The translations under genes were made by a program, and so were the position numbers. Shown here in pieces: positions 42,325 through 50,734 of a stretch of DNA of 64,000 bases. The notes beneath the pieces are model-generated. The model searched no databases. It saw only the letters and a list, made by a program, of their open reading frames with translations, and was not told where the DNA came from. The stretch is taken from the NCBI RefSeq assembly GCF_052162025.1, contig NZ_CP197401.1, forward strand, positions 3,906,001 to 3,970,000. Reading direction: 5' to 3'. The DNA is from Methylobacter sp015476545 (lineage in GTDB: Bacteria > Pseudomonadota > Gammaproteobacteria > Methylococcales > Methylomonadaceae). Numbering within the stretch: position 1 is the stretch's first letter; every line of letters starts with the position of its first letter.

Positions 42325-44101
42325 GATCACCCACCTGGGATAAATGAGCCGCAGCGTCATCGCGCTGCGCCAGGCGTCTGGCGATATCAAGCGCGCCATC
42401 CAGATCAAATCCCGGCTCGTAACTGATTTTCTTCAATTTGTTCTGATACAGCTCAGGATAGCGCTCCAAAGTCGTCAGCACCGGATTGGCGGCCGTTTGC
42501 CCCAGGCCGCAGTGACTGTAGCCCTTGATCAGCCGGCCCAATTCTTCAAGGGCCGCGACATCGCCGGCCGAGCCATGCCCTTCATGAATTTTATCGACCT
42601 GCTTCCTCAATAACGAAGTTCCAACCCGGCATGGCGTGCAAAATCCGCAGCTTTCATGCGCAAAAAAGTGCGTGAAGTTATGGACGATATCGAAAATGTT
42701 ACGGCTTTCGTTAAAGATAATGACTGATCCGCCGGTTGCCAGATCCTCGAAAGCCAGCTTGCGGTCGAATTCCTGGTTGGAAATAAACGTGCCGGAAGGA
42801 CCGCCCATCTGCACACCCAGCACATCCATCGCACCGCAATCATTCAATACCGTCTGAATGGTTGTGCCGAACGCATATTCATAGATGCCGGGTCTGGCGC
42901 AGTCCCCGCTGATGCTGAGAATTTTCGTACCCGCTGATTTCTCCGTTCCAACCTGTGTGAACCAGTCGGCGCCATTGACGGCAATCGCGCTCGCGGCAAA
43001 AAATGTCTCGACATTGTTGACTACCGTCGGCTTGCCGAGATACCCGTGCGTAACGGGATAAGGCGGGCGGTTGCGCGGAATGCCCGCTTTGCCTTCCAGC
43101 GATTCGATCAGCGCCGATTCTTCACCGCAGATATAAGCGCCAGCGCCGAGGTGGATGTCGATATCAAAATCCAGCCCCTCCCTGAGAATATTGCTTCCTA
43201 GCAGGCCGGCCTGTCTGCGTTGATGCAAGATTTCCTGTAAACGGTCATAGAGGTGCAGATACTCGCCGCGCAAATACAGGAAGCCCTGCCTGGCGCCGGT
43301 AATCGCTGCGCACAGGGTCATGCCTTCAAAGACCTGATGTGCAAAGGAATTCAACAGCACTCGATCCTTAAATGTGCCGGGCTCGCCTTCATCGGCGTTA
43401 CAGACGACATAGCGCTCGCTCTGAGCTTCACCGGTGCAAAACGCCCATTTCATAGCCGTCTTGAAACCGGCCCCGCCTCGGCCTCGCAAACCGGATTGCT
43501 CAATTTCCGCCAGAGTGGCTTTCAGACCTCTTTTAAAGGCCGCTCTGAGCGCGGCGCCTTGCATAATGGGCTGTTTTAATAAAAGCCCTGGCTTGGCTAC
43601 AGTGTCGTCGACATAGAACAGATCAGCCGGCCACGCCGCCAATGGCTCCCGGCGATTGATCAAATCAGCGATCCGGTCAATCCGGTCCCGGTCCAGACGG
43701 GTTAAGGCATAGCCGTTAACCATGCCGGCAGGGCCCTGATCACACATGCCCGTACAGGAGGTGTTATCGAGGCTAACCAAGCCGTCTTTACGCACCGCGC
43801 CGACAGCCACGTTCAGCTTATCTGCCAAATAACCGGTCAGGTCTTTTTTTTCCCGCATGTGGTCGGTAATGCAATCGCTGATCAACAGCTCATACTGCCC
43901 CCTGGGGGTCAAGTGCAAAAAGCTGTAGAATTCGACTACGCCGCTGATTCGCGTTCGGGGGATGGACAATAATCCGGATAACTGTTCTATCGCCTGTTCC
44001 GGGATATAATGGTAGCAGGCCTGAATCTCTCGCAGGATCTGAAGCAGCTGTTTTTCCTGGTTGTTGTGTTTTTCTGCAAGATCCTGAATGAATTGTTTCA
44101 T
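42317..44101 (-). CDS. hoxF: Diaphorase large subunit HoxF (NuoE-NuoF fusion)
   Basis: HoxF oxidises or reduces NAD(H) with FMN. The N-terminal NuoE-like part (about 1-150) has SCTGMCDQGPAG for a [2Fe-2S] cluster. The NuoF part has GRGGAGFKTAMKW (NAD site), CNADEGEPGTFKDR (FMN site), GAYICGEESALIESLEGK, and ESCGFCTPCRVGTSLLR plus a later Cys for the N3-like [4Fe-4S] cluster. The 594-residue length is usual. It is the first gene of hoxFUYHW. Confidence 0.96.
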   Translation of the reverse strand: MKQFIQDLAEKHNNQEKQLLQILREIQACYHYIPEQAIEQLSGLLSIPRTRISGVVEFYSFLHLTPRGQYELLISDCITDHMREKKDLTGYLADKLNVAVGAVRKDGLVSLDNTSCTGMCDQGPAGMVNGYALTRLDRDRIDRIADLINRREPLAAWPADLFYVDDTVAKPGLLLKQPIMQGAALRAAFKRGLKATLAEIEQSGLRGRGGAGFKTAMKWAFCTGEAQSERYVVCNADEGEPGTFKDRVLLNSFAHQVFEGMTLCAAITGARQGFLYLRGEYLHLYDRLQEILHQRRQAGLLGSNILREGLDFDIDIHLGAGAYICGEESALIESLEGKAGIPRNRPPYPVTHGYLGKPTVVNNVETFFAASAIAVNGADWFTQVGTEKSAGTKILSISGDCARPGIYEYAFGTTIQTVLNDCGAMDVLGVQMGGPSGTFISNQEFDRKLAFEDLATGGSVIIFNESRNIFDIVHNFTHFFAHESCGFCTPCRVGTSLLRKQVDKIHEGHGSAGDVAALEELGRLIKGYSHCGLGQTAANPVLTTLERYPELYQNKLKKISYEPGFDLDGALDIARRLAQRDDAAAHLSQVGDHD

Positions 44102-44147
44102 TTTATCCGCCTGGTTGCGTATTTACAGTATGAGAAAATGAACTTCC

Positions 44148-44177
44148 TTGTCACTATATGATAATTTCTTAAATAAT
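44148..44177 (+). promoter_or_regulatory. Candidate promoter of dciA
   Basis: TTGTCA (44148-44153) with AATAAT (44172-44177) after 18 bases, about 34 bases before the dciA ATG. It overlaps the hoxF promoter on the other strand, so the two may compete for polymerase. Confidence 0.3.
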
Positions 44178-44181
44178 CCAA
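44153..44181 (-). promoter_or_regulatory. Candidate sigma-70 promoter of the hox operon
   Basis: On the minus strand TTGGAT (44181-44176), a 17-base spacer and TATAGT (44158-44153) give a good match, about 50 bases before the hoxF ATG. No sigma-54 type GG-N10-GC site is seen. Confidence 0.55.
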
Positions 44182-44210
44182 CATTCCTGTAAGAACCTTT
44201 TCACACGTAC

Positions 44211-44675
44211 ATGGCTAAAAAACCAGTCGCATTTAAAGCGGCGCTATCGTTTCCAAACCGGGCCATTGCCCATTTTTACAGCCGGATCGAGCAACAGCGT
44301 CAGATTCTGCAACACATTCGGGAGGCACTGCCGGAAGCTCTGGCAAAACATGCGCGCTATTGCGTAGTAAACGATAAGAAATTGCTGATTTATACGGATT
44401 CCGCGGCCTGGGCATCACAGTTGCGCTTTTATAGCCAAGCCATTCTTGCCGCTGTTGTGCCAATCACGCGTGAGCCTGTCGCCCTTATGCAGGTCAAAAT
44501 TCTTACCGAGCAGAAAAGCCCTTATGAAAAACCAATCAGGAAAGCCAATGTGCCGGCAAAGGACAAAATTGAAATCATCCGGAACCTGGGTCTAAATGTT
44601 CCGGATAATCAGTTGAAACAAGCGTTGCTGAAGTTAAGCGCAACGCTGCAGCGGCTATCCGACGATGCCGAATAG
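44211..44675 (+). CDS. dciA: DUF721 protein, DciA-type replicative helicase loader
   Basis: DUF721 proteins of the DciA group load DnaB helicase in bacteria without DnaC. The 154-residue chain has the domain at about 15-100 with LPEALAKHARYCVVNDKKLLIYTDSAAWASQLRFYSQ-type content, the family's tryptophan-containing AAWASQLRF segment being clearest. A basic C-terminal half follows. It converges on lpxC with a 13-base gap, the usual neighbourhood of this gene in gammaproteobacteria. Confidence 0.8.
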   Translation: MAKKPVAFKAALSFPNRAIAHFYSRIEQQRQILQHIREALPEALAKHARYCVVNDKKLLIYTDSAAWASQLRFYSQAILAAVVPITREPVALMQVKILTEQKSPYEKPIRKANVPAKDKIEIIRNLGLNVPDNQLKQALLKLSATLQRLSDDAE

Positions 44676-44688
44676 CCCGAAGCGGAAT

Positions 44689-45612
44689 TTAAGCAGCGGA
44701 CCGCGGTGATTGCGCGGAGCGCATGAAGGAAATCGGCGCGTCTTCTTCTTCATCAAACGTAACCATTTCCCACGCGTCTTTATCATTCAGTAAAGTACGC
44801 AATAATTTGTTGTTCAGTCCATGCCCGGACTTATAACCGGTAAAGGCACCGATCAAACTATGCCCCAGGAGATACAGATCGCCGATCGCATCAAGAATTT
44901 TGTGCTTAACGAACTCATCCGCACAACGTAAGCCATCCTCGTTGAGAATCTTATCGTCGTCCACCACGATGGCGTTATCGAGACTGCCTCCCAACGCAAG
45001 ATTATTTTGCCGGAGCATATCGATATCTTTCATGAAACCGAAGGTTCTGGCTCGGCTTACTTCCTTTACAAAAGTCGTGGACGAGAAATCCATTGTTGCA
45101 GTTTTGACGCGCTCATCAAATGCCGGGTGCTCAAAATCGATGGTAAACGTCACCTTAAAGCCCTCAAATGGCTCGAAAGCCGCCCATTTATCACCGTCTT
45201 CAACTCTGATGCTGCGCTTTATGCGAATATACTGTTTTGGACTATCCTGCTCCTCAACCCCGGCCGACTGTAGCAAAAACACAAAAGGGCCGGCGCTTCC
45301 GTCCATGATAGGAACTTCCGCAGCACTGACATCGATAATCGCATTATCGATGCCCAATCCGGCAAACGCCGAAAGCAGATGTTCTATGGTTGAAATTTTT
45401 ACGTCACCTGCAACCAGCGTTGTTGAAAGCATTGTTTCGCCGACATTTTCCGGTGAAGCATCAATGACAACCGGCTCATCTAAATCAACGCGGCGAAATT
45501 TAATACCGGTATTCGGTTCTGCAGGGCGTAAAGTCAAATACACTTTATCGCCCGTATGCAGCCCTACGCCTGTAGCCCTGATTGTATTTTTTAAAGTTCG
45601 CTGTTTAATCAT
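44689..45612 (-). CDS. lpxC: UDP-3-O-acyl-N-acetylglucosamine deacetylase
   Basis: LpxC is the committed, zinc-dependent step of lipid A synthesis (EC 3.5.1.108). Zinc His78 is in TIEHLLSAFAG, EVPIMDGSAGPF carries the catalytic Glu region, and KHKILDAIGDLYLLGH gives the other zinc ligands and the general acid His. It is 307 residues long and the last gene of the dcw operon, 82 bases after ftsZ. Confidence 0.97.
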   Translation of the reverse strand: MIKQRTLKNTIRATGVGLHTGDKVYLTLRPAEPNTGIKFRRVDLDEPVVIDASPENVGETMLSTTLVAGDVKISTIEHLLSAFAGLGIDNAIIDVSAAEVPIMDGSAGPFVFLLQSAGVEEQDSPKQYIRIKRSIRVEDGDKWAAFEPFEGFKVTFTIDFEHPAFDERVKTATMDFSSTTFVKEVSRARTFGFMKDIDMLRQNNLALGGSLDNAIVVDDDKILNEDGLRCADEFVKHKILDAIGDLYLLGHSLIGAFTGYKSGHGLNNKLLRTLLNDKDAWEMVTFDEEEDAPISFMRSAQSPRSAA

Positions 45613-45694
45613 AAAATAAAGGACGCCGAATTAAGGGGCAAAACAGGAATTCTACCACAACCAGGCCAAAAAAGAGATTAAGTCGACTTTCCGT

Positions 45695-46855
45695 CTAGTC
45701 GGCCTGCCGTCTCAAGAAAGCCGGGATATCCAGATAATCCAGATCGATATCTTTTTTAGGTTGCGCTCCGAACCGATTTTCCCTGGTTTCAGGCCTGTTC
45801 TGGCGTATGACGGTCGGTTTATCGAGTACGCCATAGTCGACCTCGCCAGCCGCCGCTTTCTGTACCAGTTTAACCGGCCCCCCTTTAGCTGATGACGCCG
45901 CCAATCCCATGCCTGTCGCGACGACAGTGACCTTAATTTCATCGCCCAGCTCAGGATCAATAGCGGTGCCGATCTTGATGATTGCATCTTCGGAAGCAAA
46001 CTCATGGACAATATTACCGACTTCGTCAAACTCGGCAATACCCATATCGGCGGCAGAAATATTGACCAGAATGCCTCTTGCGCCCTGTAAGTTGATATCT
46101 TCCAACAATGGGCAGGCAATGGCTTTTTCAGCCGCTTCGCGGGCACGATGCTCGCCTGTCGCCGAGCCTGTGCCCATAATCGCGGCGCCCATGCCGGCCA
46201 TGACGGTTCTTACGTCGGCAAAGTCCACGTTGATCATGCCCGGATGCACGATAAGCTCAGTAATGCCCTGTACCGCATCCAGCAATACGCCGTTGGCAGC
46301 CTTGAATGCATTGACCAGGGAAACGCTGCTGCCCAGCACGCGCAACAGCTTCTGATTCGGAATCGTGATCAATGAATCGACATATTGCTCAAGTTCTTTA
46401 ATGCCCTTTTCCGCAACCGCCAACTTTTTCTTGCCTTCGAACAGGAAGGGTTTGGTTACGACTGCCACAGTCAGAATGCCCATGCTTCTGGCAATTTCTG
46501 CAATAACCGGAATAGCGCCCGTACCGGTACCTCCGCCCATGCCCGCAGTCAAAAACAGCATGTCCGCGCCTTCAATCACTTCTCTGATGCGTTCCTTATT
46601 TTCTTCCGCCGCCTGTCTTCCGATATCCGGATTGGTGCCTGCGCCAAGGCCTTTAGTCAACTCAACGCCCAGCTGGATAATCGTACCGACATTCAATCTT
46701 CTCAAAGCCTGCGCATCGGTATTCGCACAGATAAACTCCACACCTTCAATGTGACTGTCAATCATGTGATTGACCGCATTACCGCCACCGCCGCCAACAC
46801 CAATAACTTTGATATTGGCCGTTTCAGTACACATATCCATTAATTCATATTTCAT
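45695..46855 (-). CDS. ftsZ: Cell division protein FtsZ
   Basis: The tubulin-like GTPase forms the division ring. GGGGGNAVNHM at about 21-31 and the tubulin signature GGGTGTG at 107-113 bind GTP; the T7-loop NVDFADV supplies catalytic residues from the next subunit. The C-terminal peptide DIPAFLRRQ, which binds FtsA and ZipA, is intact after a short linker. Length 386. Confidence 0.98.
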   Translation of the reverse strand: MKYELMDMCTETANIKVIGVGGGGGNAVNHMIDSHIEGVEFICANTDAQALRRLNVGTIIQLGVELTKGLGAGTNPDIGRQAAEENKERIREVIEGADMLFLTAGMGGGTGTGAIPVIAEIARSMGILTVAVVTKPFLFEGKKKLAVAEKGIKELEQYVDSLITIPNQKLLRVLGSSVSLVNAFKAANGVLLDAVQGITELIVHPGMINVDFADVRTVMAGMGAAIMGTGSATGEHRAREAAEKAIACPLLEDINLQGARGILVNISAADMGIAEFDEVGNIVHEFASEDAIIKIGTAIDPELGDEIKVTVVATGMGLAASSAKGGPVKLVQKAAAGEVDYGVLDKPTVIRQNRPETRENRFGAQPKKDIDLDYLDIPAFLRRQAD

Positions 46856-46887
46856 TTTCGCTGCCCCTTAAATAAACCCTACGAATA

Positions 46888-48114
46888 CTAAAAATTACCC
46901 TGAAACCAACTCTTTATTTTTAAAAACAATCCAGAACTCTCGGAATCAATGATTCTGTCGCCGCTCTGATGCTCTTTTCCATACATTAATAAACCGACCC
47001 CTGTTGAGTGAACTGGATTTCTCACAACTTCGGTTAGTCCAGTCACATTTTGCGGGATACCCATGCGGACCGGCATATGAAAAATTTCTTCCGCCAGTTC
47101 GATCAATCCCATCACTTTTGAACTGCCGCCGGTCAAGACAACTCCGGCGGCAATCAATTCTTCATATCCACTGCGCCTCAGTTCCGCCTGTACCAGCAGC
47201 ATCAGCTCTTCATAACGTGGCTCTATAATCTCTGACAGACTTTGCACCGAAATCTTGCGCGGTGCCCTGTCGCCGATGCTGGGCACTTCAATGACGCCAT
47301 CAATATTGGCTAATTGCGTTAATGCACAGGCATATTTTTGCTTGATCTCTTCCGCATTGAAGGTGGGCGTGCGCAAGGCAACGGCAATGTCATTGGTGAC
47401 CTGATCGCCGGCTATCGGAATGACGGCCGTATGTTTGATCGCGCCATCGACAAAAATAGCGATATCCGTCGTCCCGCCGCCGATATCAATCAAACAGACG
47501 CCCAGTTCCTTTTCATCTTCGGTCAGCACCGAATTGCATGACGCCAACTGTTCCAGCACAATATCCTCAACCTCAAGCCCGCAACGGCGGATGCACTTGA
47601 TGATATTCTGGGCGGCGCTGACGCTGCCCGTGACCATGTGAACTTTCGCTTCCAGACGTATGCCTGACATGCCGATAGGCTCTTTAATGCCCTCCTGGAG
47701 ATCAATGACAAATTCCTGCGGCAGAATATGAATAATCTTCTGATCGGCAGGGATAGCGACTGCGCGGGCGGAATCAATGACCCTGTCGATATCATATTGA
47801 GTCACTTCCTTGTCTTTGATCGCCACGATGCCATGAGAGTTAAGACTTCTGATATGGCTGCCCGCAATGCCTGCGAATACGGACCTGATCTGGCACCCTG
47901 CCATTAATTCAGCCTCTTCCACGGCCCGCTGTATGGATTGCACGGTCGATTCAAGATTAACGACTACGCCTTTTTTCAGTCCGCGCGACGCTGTTGAGCC
48001 AATGCCTATGACTTCTACTCTGCCTTCACCGGTAAGCTCACCCACAATAGCAGCGACCTTGGAAGTCCCAATGTCCAGTCCGACTATTAAATTACGCTCT
48101 GTTTTTTTCGCCAT
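46888..48114 (-). CDS. ftsA: Cell division protein FtsA
   Basis: An actin-fold protein that tethers FtsZ to the membrane. IVGLDIGTSKVAAIVGE is the first phosphate motif, VCLIDIGGGTTDIAIF the second and GVVLTGGSSKVMG the adenosine motif. The C-terminal FLKIKSWFQGNF is the amphipathic membrane-targeting helix. It starts 23 bases inside the end of ftsQ. Confidence 0.97.
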   Translation of the reverse strand: MAKKTERNLIVGLDIGTSKVAAIVGELTGEGRVEVIGIGSTASRGLKKGVVVNLESTVQSIQRAVEEAELMAGCQIRSVFAGIAGSHIRSLNSHGIVAIKDKEVTQYDIDRVIDSARAVAIPADQKIIHILPQEFVIDLQEGIKEPIGMSGIRLEAKVHMVTGSVSAAQNIIKCIRRCGLEVEDIVLEQLASCNSVLTEDEKELGVCLIDIGGGTTDIAIFVDGAIKHTAVIPIAGDQVTNDIAVALRTPTFNAEEIKQKYACALTQLANIDGVIEVPSIGDRAPRKISVQSLSEIIEPRYEELMLLVQAELRRSGYEELIAAGVVLTGGSSKVMGLIELAEEIFHMPVRMGIPQNVTGLTEVVRNPVHSTGVGLLMYGKEHQSGDRIIDSESSGLFLKIKSWFQGNF

Positions 48115-48895
48115 TTTGTTTACTCTGTGTCGCCTTTTCTAATCGCCCATCTGTTTCGTTTTCGGGGTTTGCAATTTTTTTCCAGTCAATTTCAGCGGTT
48201 CCGGGTTTCCATGAAATTCCATAACCATTGGGATACCTCAGATCAACCACAGCCATTGCATCAACCTGCTCTGGCCCAAATACGGCCAGCGTCTTCAAGA
48301 AGCGCTGCAGTTTCTTTAACGGCTCATTTCGTCCCAACAGTATCTCCATACCGGTTGCCAGCCTGATTTTCCATGACCACCGATCATCGATGCTAAACTC
48401 GGCCAACTCCATAGACTGATCCGCCAGCACTGTTTTAATGCCCTTCATTATTTCCAGAACTTTCCTGTGTTGCTGCTCTGGTCCTACAAGCATAGGCAAT
48501 GTCTGAAATTGTTCTACATTCTTCGGAGTAAACAATTCGCCTCTTTCATTTAACAGGCTGTGTTGCCCCCAACGTACATAAGGTTTCCTTTCATATACTT
48601 TTATGTCAATCGCGTCCGGCCAAACCCGTTTAACCGTAGAGGCTTGCACCCACGGCAGCTGCGCAACAGCTTCGTGTATCGCCTGCATATCCGCTGAGAA
48701 AAAACTGGTCATGACCAGTGGCTGCAGCGCCATTTTTATCTCATCCTTACTAAGGTATTGAAAGACGCCTTCTATCCTGACGTATTTAATGGGCATTGTG
48801 TCGGAGCCGTAGCTCTTGACATCCTGCCTATACAGCCAGATCAAACCTGTCAGCAATAATGCGGCCGCCAGAATTCTTACCGCGTATTTATTCAT
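48092..48895 (-). CDS. ftsQ: Cell division protein FtsQ
   Basis: A bitopic divisome scaffold. One membrane helix lies near residues 5-22, followed by the POTRA domain (IKYVRIEGVFQYLSKDEIKM) and the beta domain (YVRWGQHSLLNERGELF). Start: ATG at 48895, sharing a base with the ddlB stop (TAATG). The C-terminal tail is Lys/Glu-rich and overlaps ftsA. Confidence 0.94.
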   Translation of the reverse strand: MNKYAVRILAAALLLTGLIWLYRQDVKSYGSDTMPIKYVRIEGVFQYLSKDEIKMALQPLVMTSFFSADMQAIHEAVAQLPWVQASTVKRVWPDAIDIKVYERKPYVRWGQHSLLNERGELFTPKNVEQFQTLPMLVGPEQQHRKVLEIMKGIKTVLADQSMELAEFSIDDRWSWKIRLATGMEILLGRNEPLKKLQRFLKTLAVFGPEQVDAMAVVDLRYPNGYGISWKPGTAEIDWKKIANPENETDGRLEKATQSKQNGEKNRA

Positions 48896-49827
48896 TAGCC
48901 GATACTGGTTTCCAATATCCGCCAAACCAATTCATCAAAATCAATGCCGGCCTGTTTAGCCGCCATCGGCACCAGACTGTGATCCGTCATGCCCGGTACG
49001 GTATTAATCTCAATCAATTGATATTGTCCGGCATCATCGACAAACACATCGAGTCTTGCCCATCCCTTAACGCCTAGCACTTGGCTGGCTTTCACGGCCA
49101 GATCACGCAGCCTCAACTCTTCATCCTGGCCTAAGCCGCATGGACAGTGATATTGAGTCGTGGTGGCCTTGTATTTCGCTTCATAATCATAAAACGCATG
49201 CGGCGTTTCCAGGCGTATGACCGGCAATGCTTCGCCATTCAATATACCAACCGTATATTCCTTACCTGTCACCCAAGACTCCGCATAGACATCACAGCGG
49301 AATTCTGCCGCGGTTTTTAACGCTCTTTGCAACTCGTCACGATTGGTTGCCTTGCTCATGCCTATGCTGGAGCCTTCCTGAGCCGGCTTCACAATAACCG
49401 GGAAGCCCAGCTGTGCTATGCAATCGTCCAGATCATGTTCATCTTTCAACAATAACCATTTGGGCGTAACCAATCCGTACCCCTGCCAGCACAGCTTGGT
49501 TCGGAGCTTATCCATACTTAGTGCCGAAGCCAGAACGCCGCTGCCGGTATAGGGAATGCCCATCACACCCAGAACCGCCTGAAGCACGCCGTCTTCACCG
49601 CCCCGTCCATGAATGATGTTGAATACCCGGTCAACCTTAAGCCCGGCCAGTGCTTCTATGGGATTGCCTGTCACATCAATAGCGATTGCATCAATGCCTT
49701 GGCGCTTTAAAGCGTCGTACACGGCGGCGCCGCTTTTCAATGAAACTTCTCTTTCAGCGGCGGCCCCGCCCATCAACACGGCAACCCTGCCGAACTCTCG
49801 CGCCTCTTTAATCTTCAACGGCTTCAT
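48895..49827 (-). CDS. ddlB: D-alanine--D-alanine ligase B
   Basis: It makes D-Ala-D-Ala for the muramyl pentapeptide with ATP (EC 6.3.2.4). VLMGGAAAEREVSLKSG is the substrate loop of the N-terminal domain, HGRGGEDGVLQ follows, FPVIVKPAQEGSSIGM is the ATP-grasp lysine segment and LIEINTVPGMTDHSLVP holds the metal-binding Glu and Asn. Start: ATG at 49827 overlapping the murB stop (ATGA). Length 310. Confidence 0.96.
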   Translation of the reverse strand: MKPLKIKEAREFGRVAVLMGGAAAEREVSLKSGAAVYDALKRQGIDAIAIDVTGNPIEALAGLKVDRVFNIIHGRGGEDGVLQAVLGVMGIPYTGSGVLASALSMDKLRTKLCWQGYGLVTPKWLLLKDEHDLDDCIAQLGFPVIVKPAQEGSSIGMSKATNRDELQRALKTAAEFRCDVYAESWVTGKEYTVGILNGEALPVIRLETPHAFYDYEAKYKATTTQYHCPCGLGQDEELRLRDLAVKASQVLGVKGWARLDVFVDDAGQYQLIEINTVPGMTDHSLVPMAAKQAGIDFDELVWRILETSIG

Positions 49828-50711
49828 AATGCTACGCCTACCATACAAACTTCAGTCTGCAACTCAACCCCCTGACTTTCCATTACTTTAATCTGAACAT
49901 AATTAATTAAGGCTTCGATATCGGCAGCCGTCGCCGTGCCGGTATTAATAATAAAATTCGCATGTTTTTCCGACACGCAGGCGCCGCCTATGGTATAGCC
50001 CTTTAGACCGGTCTGCTCTATGAGCCTTGCCGCATAGTCGCCTTGCGGATTTTTAAATACCGATCCGCAGCTCGGCTGGTTGGTCGGCTGCGTTTGCGCC
50101 CGTTTTTCCAGCAAACCTTTTATGCGCTGCATACTCTCTGCTGTGTCGCCTTGCTGCAGCGTTAGATGCGCCGCCAAAAACCATTCATCGTCACAGCCTT
50201 TCACCGAACGGTAGCTAATCTCGAAATCCTCAGGCAGCCGGATATGAACCTGGCCTTTCGAATTCAACATGTCCACGCTTTTAACAATATTCCAGGTTTC
50301 GCCGCCAAAGGCGCCGGCGTTCATCTTCAGGGCGCCGCCCATCGTTCCTGGTATGCCTGCCAGAAACTCGGCACCGACAAGTCCTTGCTCCGCGCAGAAG
50401 CGCGCCACATGCGCGCAAGGAACGCCGGCCTCGACATAAATCGACCCGTCCGGGGTCAATCTCATTTCTTTCAACCGGCCTTTGGTATTGATGACTGTGC
50501 CGCGTATACCGCCATCCCTGATCAGCAAATTGCTGCCCAGGCCCATCCAGAATACTGGTCCTGAAGCTGTGCTGTTTTTATTAGACAGTTCCGCTACGAA
50601 ATTTATCAAATCCTGTCGATCAGATGGCATATATAACCGGTCAGCCGGTCCGCCGACTCGCCAGCTGGTATATTTCGCCAGTTTTTCGTGATTTAACAAT
50701 CGCCCTTTCAT
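49824..50711 (-). CDS. murB: UDP-N-acetylenolpyruvoylglucosamine reductase
   Basis: MurB reduces UDP-GlcNAc-enolpyruvate to UDP-MurNAc with FAD and NADPH (EC 1.3.1.98). YTSWRVGGPADRL begins the FAD domain; GLGSNLLIRDGGIRGTVI and GIPGTMGGALKMNAGAFG are FAD contacts; QPSCGSVFKNP contains the catalytic Ser and the type II features. Start: ATG at 50711 is chosen; a TTG at 50747 would extend it by 12 residues into murC but has a weaker ribosome site. Confidence 0.94.
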   Translation of the reverse strand: MKGRLLNHEKLAKYTSWRVGGPADRLYMPSDRQDLINFVAELSNKNSTASGPVFWMGLGSNLLIRDGGIRGTVINTKGRLKEMRLTPDGSIYVEAGVPCAHVARFCAEQGLVGAEFLAGIPGTMGGALKMNAGAFGGETWNIVKSVDMLNSKGQVHIRLPEDFEISYRSVKGCDDEWFLAAHLTLQQGDTAESMQRIKGLLEKRAQTQPTNQPSCGSVFKNPQGDYAARLIEQTGLKGYTIGGACVSEKHANFIINTGTATAADIEALINYVQIKVMESQGVELQTEVCMVGVAL

Positions 50712-50734
50712 CGCGAGATCCAATCTTTCTTCTT

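Noticed and set aside
44102..44210. Sigma-54 promoter for the hox operon
   Set aside because: No GG-N10-GC pair with the proper context is present; a sigma-70 match explains the spacing better.
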